Of a stretch of 64,000 bases of DNA, positions 61,500-64,000 are shown one piece after another (position 1 is the stretch's first letter; each line of letters starts with the position of its first letter). The notes beneath the pieces are model-generated. The model saw only the letters and a program-made list of their open reading frames with translations, searched no databases and had not been told where the DNA came from. The DNA is from Actinoalloteichus hymeniacidonis (GTDB taxonomy: Bacteria > Actinomycetota > Actinomycetes > Mycobacteriales > Pseudonocardiaceae), in NCBI RefSeq assembly GCF_014203365.1, contig NZ_JACHIS010000001.1, positions 496,001 through 560,000 on the forward strand. The letters run 5' to 3'. The translations under genes were made by a program, and so were the position numbers.

Positions 61500-61848
61500 C
61501 ACGCACCGTCTTCCTTCGTCATGGGGCGGGGAGACTGCGACACAGAGAAGCTCCTTCGAGATTCGGTCCATCTACTGTGCGCGCAGATGAGCGTGGTCAC
61601 ATCGGGAACACACCGGAAGCAGTCATCGGGGATGCCTCGGGATATCCCCGACGCACCCGGGTCGACCAGCTGCGCCGTCGAATCGCATCCAGTAACCGAC
61701 TCGTCGCGCTAAGTCGTCGACCCGGACGGGTCCGTCGATCACCGCCGGGGCGGCGACGGGGTCGTCGGTCCGATGCGGTAGGCAGAGGCGCCGGCCGCCA
61801 TGCGCGCGGGAGGGGAGGACCCACTCCGGCCTGTACCGTGGAGTGTCG
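61500..61848. other. Intergenic region between dedA and pcrA
   Basis: No gene recognised in about 350 bp. A small inverted repeat TCGGGGA (61626-61632) and TCCCCGA (61645-61651) is present. It holds the divergent promoters for dedA and pcrA; a TACCGT box (61834-61839) precedes the pcrA start. Confidence 0.5.
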
Positions 61849-64000
61849 ATGAGCACCCTGTTCGAGCTTTCTCCAGACGCGTCCACCTCCGCCCGGCCGC
61901 CCCGCAACGTGAATTCGGCGGACCTGCTCGCGGGCCTGAACCCACAGCAGCATCAGGCGGTGACGCACCAGGGGAGCCCGCTGCTCGTGGTCGCGGGTGC
62001 CGGATCGGGCAAGACCCGGGTGTTGACCAGTCGCATCGGATACCTGTTGGCCGAGCGCGACGTCCACCCCGGTCAGATCCTCGCCATCACCTTCACCAAC
62101 AAGGCCGCCGCCGAGATGAAGGAGCGGGTCGCGGGCCTGGTGGGTCCTCGGGCCAACCTGATGTGGGTCTCGACCTTCCACTCGATGTGCGCGCGGCTGC
62201 TGCGTCGCGAGTCCAGGGCACTGCGAACCCTGCTCGCGGGCGAGGCGGCGGATGCCTCGGCGAACTCGAACTTCTCGATCTACGACAGTGACGACTCGAA
62301 GCGGCTGATCACCCAGGTAGCCCGTGATCTCGACCTGGATTCCAAGCGCTACCCGGCCCGGACCCTGTCGGTGCACATCTCCAACCTCAAGAACGAACTC
62401 ATCTCGCCTGCGGAGGCCGCGGAGCAGGCCGCGGACGAGTTGCAGCGCAAGGTGGCCGAGGTCTACGCCGCCTATCAGCGACGGTTGAGCTCCAGCAACG
62501 CGCTGGACTTCGACGACCTGATCCTGCGCACCGTCGACTTGTTGCAGACCTTTCCCGATGTGGCAGGCCACTACCGGCGGCGTTTCCGGCACATCATGGT
62601 CGACGAGTACCAGGACACCAACCACGCGCAGTACGTGCTGGTCCGCGAGCTGGTCGGCGGCGCAACCGGCGATCAAGGGCCTGCGGTGCCGCCCGCCGAA
62701 CTGTGCGTGGTGGGCGATGCGGATCAGTCGATCTATGCCTTCCGAGGCGCGACGATCCGCAACATCGTCGAGTTCGAACGCGACTACCCCGAGGCACGCA
62801 CCATCCTGCTCGAGCAGAACTATCGGTCCACCCAGACGATCCTGGCCGCGGCCAACGCGGTGATCGCCCGTAATCCGGATCGTCGCGACAAGCGGCTGTG
62901 GACCGATTCCGGCGACGGCGAGAAGATCGTCGGCTACGTCGCCGACAACGAGCACGACGAAGCGGCGTTCGTCGCCAGGGAGATCGACCGGCTGGTCGAT
63001 GCGGGCGAGGTCGGCAACGGCGACATCGCCGTCTTCTACCGGACCAACAACCAGTCCCGGGTGTTCGAGGAGATCTTCATCCGGCTCGGCCTGCCGTATC
63101 GGGTGGTCGGCGGCGTGCGGTTCTACGAGCGACGTGAGGTGCGGGACGCGCTGGCCTACCTGCGTGCGCTGGATAATCCGGACGACTCGGTGGGGCTGCG
63201 GCGCATTCTCAACGTCCCCAAGCGCGGAATCGGCGATCGCGCGGAGGCGGTCGTCTCGGTGTACGCCGAACAGCAGGGGATCGGCTTCTCCTCGGCATTG
63301 CGCGCCGCCTCGGACGGCCGGGTGACCTTGCTCAACTCGCGGGCGCAGAAGGCCATCGCAGGCTTCGTCGAGCTGATGGACGGGTTGCGGGCGGACCTGG
63401 CGGCGGGCAGTGACGTCGCGGAGATCCTGGAAGCGGTTCTGGAGCGGACCGGCTATCGGGCGGGGCTGGAGAACAGCGATGACCTGCAGGACGCCTCGCG
63501 GGTGGAGAACCTGACCGAGCTGGTCACCGTTGCGCGGGAGTTCGTGCAGCAGGCACAGGCCGCCGAGGCAACGGTCGAGAGTGCCGAGTCCGAGGTCGAA
63601 TCGCAGGAAGCGGGCACGACGGCGAGCGATCCGACGGAGCCGGCCGAGGACGCCGACCTGGATGCGGCGGACGCGGGGGCGCCCGCAGGCTCGTTGGCGG
63701 CCTTCCTGGAACGGGTCGCCTTGGTCGCCGATGCCGACTCGGTGCCGGGCGCCGAAGAGGGCTCGGACGGCGTGGTCACGTTGATGACCCTGCACACCGC
63801 CAAGGGCCTGGAGTTCCCGGCGGTGTTCTGCACCGGCTGGGAGGACGGGATCTTCCCGCACCAGCGAGCCCTGGGGGACGCGGCCGAGGCGGCGGAGGAA
63901 CGCAGGCTCGCCTACGTCGGGATCACCAGGGCGCGGCAACGGCTGTATCTGTCGCGGGCGGTGGTGCGATCCGCTTGGGGACAGCCGATGACCAACCCGG
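61849..64000 (+). CDS. pcrA: ATP-dependent DNA helicase PcrA/UvrD1 (3' truncated by window)
   Basis: The first 717 residues of an SF1A helicase are present; the frame is open to the end of the window. Motifs are LNPQQHQAV (Q motif), VVAGAGSGKTRVL (I), AITFTNKAAAEMKERV (Ia), IMVDEYQDTNHAQY (II), VVGDADQSIYAFRGA (III), LLEQNYRST (IV) and VTLMTLHTAKGLEFPAVF (V), with RLAYVGITRARQRLYLS (VI). An acidic Ala/Glu/Asp-rich insertion lies near residues 575-630, as in actinobacterial PcrA/UvrD1. It acts in nucleotide excision repair and fork restart. The ATG at 61849 with GTGGAG upstream is the likely start. Confidence 0.96.
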   Translation, partial: MSTLFELSPDASTSARPPRNVNSADLLAGLNPQQHQAVTHQGSPLLVVAGAGSGKTRVLTSRIGYLLAERDVHPGQILAITFTNKAAAEMKERVAGLVGPRANLMWVSTFHSMCARLLRRESRALRTLLAGEAADASANSNFSIYDSDDSKRLITQVARDLDLDSKRYPARTLSVHISNLKNELISPAEAAEQAADELQRKVAEVYAAYQRRLSSSNALDFDDLILRTVDLLQTFPDVAGHYRRRFRHIMVDEYQDTNHAQYVLVRELVGGATGDQGPAVPPAELCVVGDADQSIYAFRGATIRNIVEFERDYPEARTILLEQNYRSTQTILAAANAVIARNPDRRDKRLWTDSGDGEKIVGYVADNEHDEAAFVAREIDRLVDAGEVGNGDIAVFYRTNNQSRVFEEIFIRLGLPYRVVGGVRFYERREVRDALAYLRALDNPDDSVGLRRILNVPKRGIGDRAEAVVSVYAEQQGIGFSSALRAASDGRVTLLNSRAQKAIAGFVELMDGLRADLAAGSDVAEILEAVLERTGYRAGLENSDDLQDASRVENLTELVTVAREFVQQAQAAEATVESAESEVESQEAGTTASDPTEPAEDADLDAADAGAPAGSLAAFLERVALVADADSVPGAEEGSDGVVTLMTLHTAKGLEFPAVFCTGWEDGIFPHQRALGDAAEAAEERRLAYVGITRARQRLYLSRAVVRSAWGQPMTNP

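Noticed and set aside
61597..63939. 780-codon minus-strand ORF opposite pcrA
   Set aside because: The plus strand shows all SF1 helicase motifs in order; the minus ORF has none and is a high-GC shadow.

Overview
The window is high-GC actinobacterial chromosome. GTG starts, 4-nt start/stop overlaps, WhiB, BldM, ESX-4 and GroEL1 genes are all present. Gene order over the first ~45 kb follows the mycobacterial block Rv3447c to Rv3396c (eccC4, Rv3446c, esxU, esxT, rplM, rpsI, glmM, glmS, nnr, alr, tsaE, tsaB, rimI, tsaD, groS, groEL1, whiB3, sigD, rsdA, guaB, guaB3, guaA). It also carries features shared with Streptomyces and Pseudonocardiaceae: a BldM-like regulator between whiB3 and the sigma factor, and an XRE/DUF397 pair of the WhiJ/AbaA type. 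I infer a member of the Pseudonocardiales; the genus cannot be fixed from sequence reading alone.

Layout. 1-4.1 kb: end of an ESX-4 type VII secretion locus (EccC C-terminus, membrane Hsp70-like protein, a small unknown, EsxU/EsxT-like WXG100 pair). 4.2-6.9 kb: rplM-rpsI and glmM. 7.1-13.7 kb: an accessory island between glmM and glmS, with an EspC-like YxxxE protein, a 1008-residue WXG-containing Gly/Pro-rich protein, a coiled-coil/Pro-rich protein and three convergent paralogous four-helix membrane proteins. 13.8-27.2 kb: hydrolase, glmS, nnr, alr, small membrane proteins, hydrolase, tsaE, a decayed subtilase tail, aceB, tsaB-rimI-tsaD. 27.3-36.7 kb: PhoD phosphodiesterase, HrcA/CIRCE-controlled groS-groEL1, whiB3, MerR-like and BldM-like regulators, sigD-rsdA, DUF5319. 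36.8-45.5 kb: guanine nucleotide genes guaB, guaB3, guaA, interrupted by a MarR/EamA module, a Rossmann protein and a degenerate aldehyde dehydrogenase. 45.6-50.6 kb: LacI regulator and a LiaFSR-like envelope-stress set built on PspC domains. 50.7-54.7 kb: a two-spacer CRISPR remnant, a WhiJ-like XRE/DUF397 locus with a long palindrome, and a second EamA exporter with a divergent LysR regulator. 54.7-64 kb: a Ser/Thr kinase followed by two membrane proteins with similar extracellular tails, PIG-L deacetylase, chorismate mutase, DedA protein and the start of pcrA/uvrD.

Functionally the window combines housekeeping (translation, peptidoglycan precursor supply through GlmM/GlmS/Alr, t6A tRNA modification through TsaB/D/E, purines, chaperones) with envelope sensing and secretion. 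Several genes appear leaderless, with a TANNNT box ending 6-7 nt before a GTG/ATG that lacks a Shine-Dalgarno sequence. No tRNA or rRNA gene and no insertion sequence was seen. The most unusual parts are the 7-13.7 kb island, regulators and enzymes with lost catalytic residues (BldM-like G54, ALDH without Cys, MerR with a broken B12 motif), and several strong palindromic operators.
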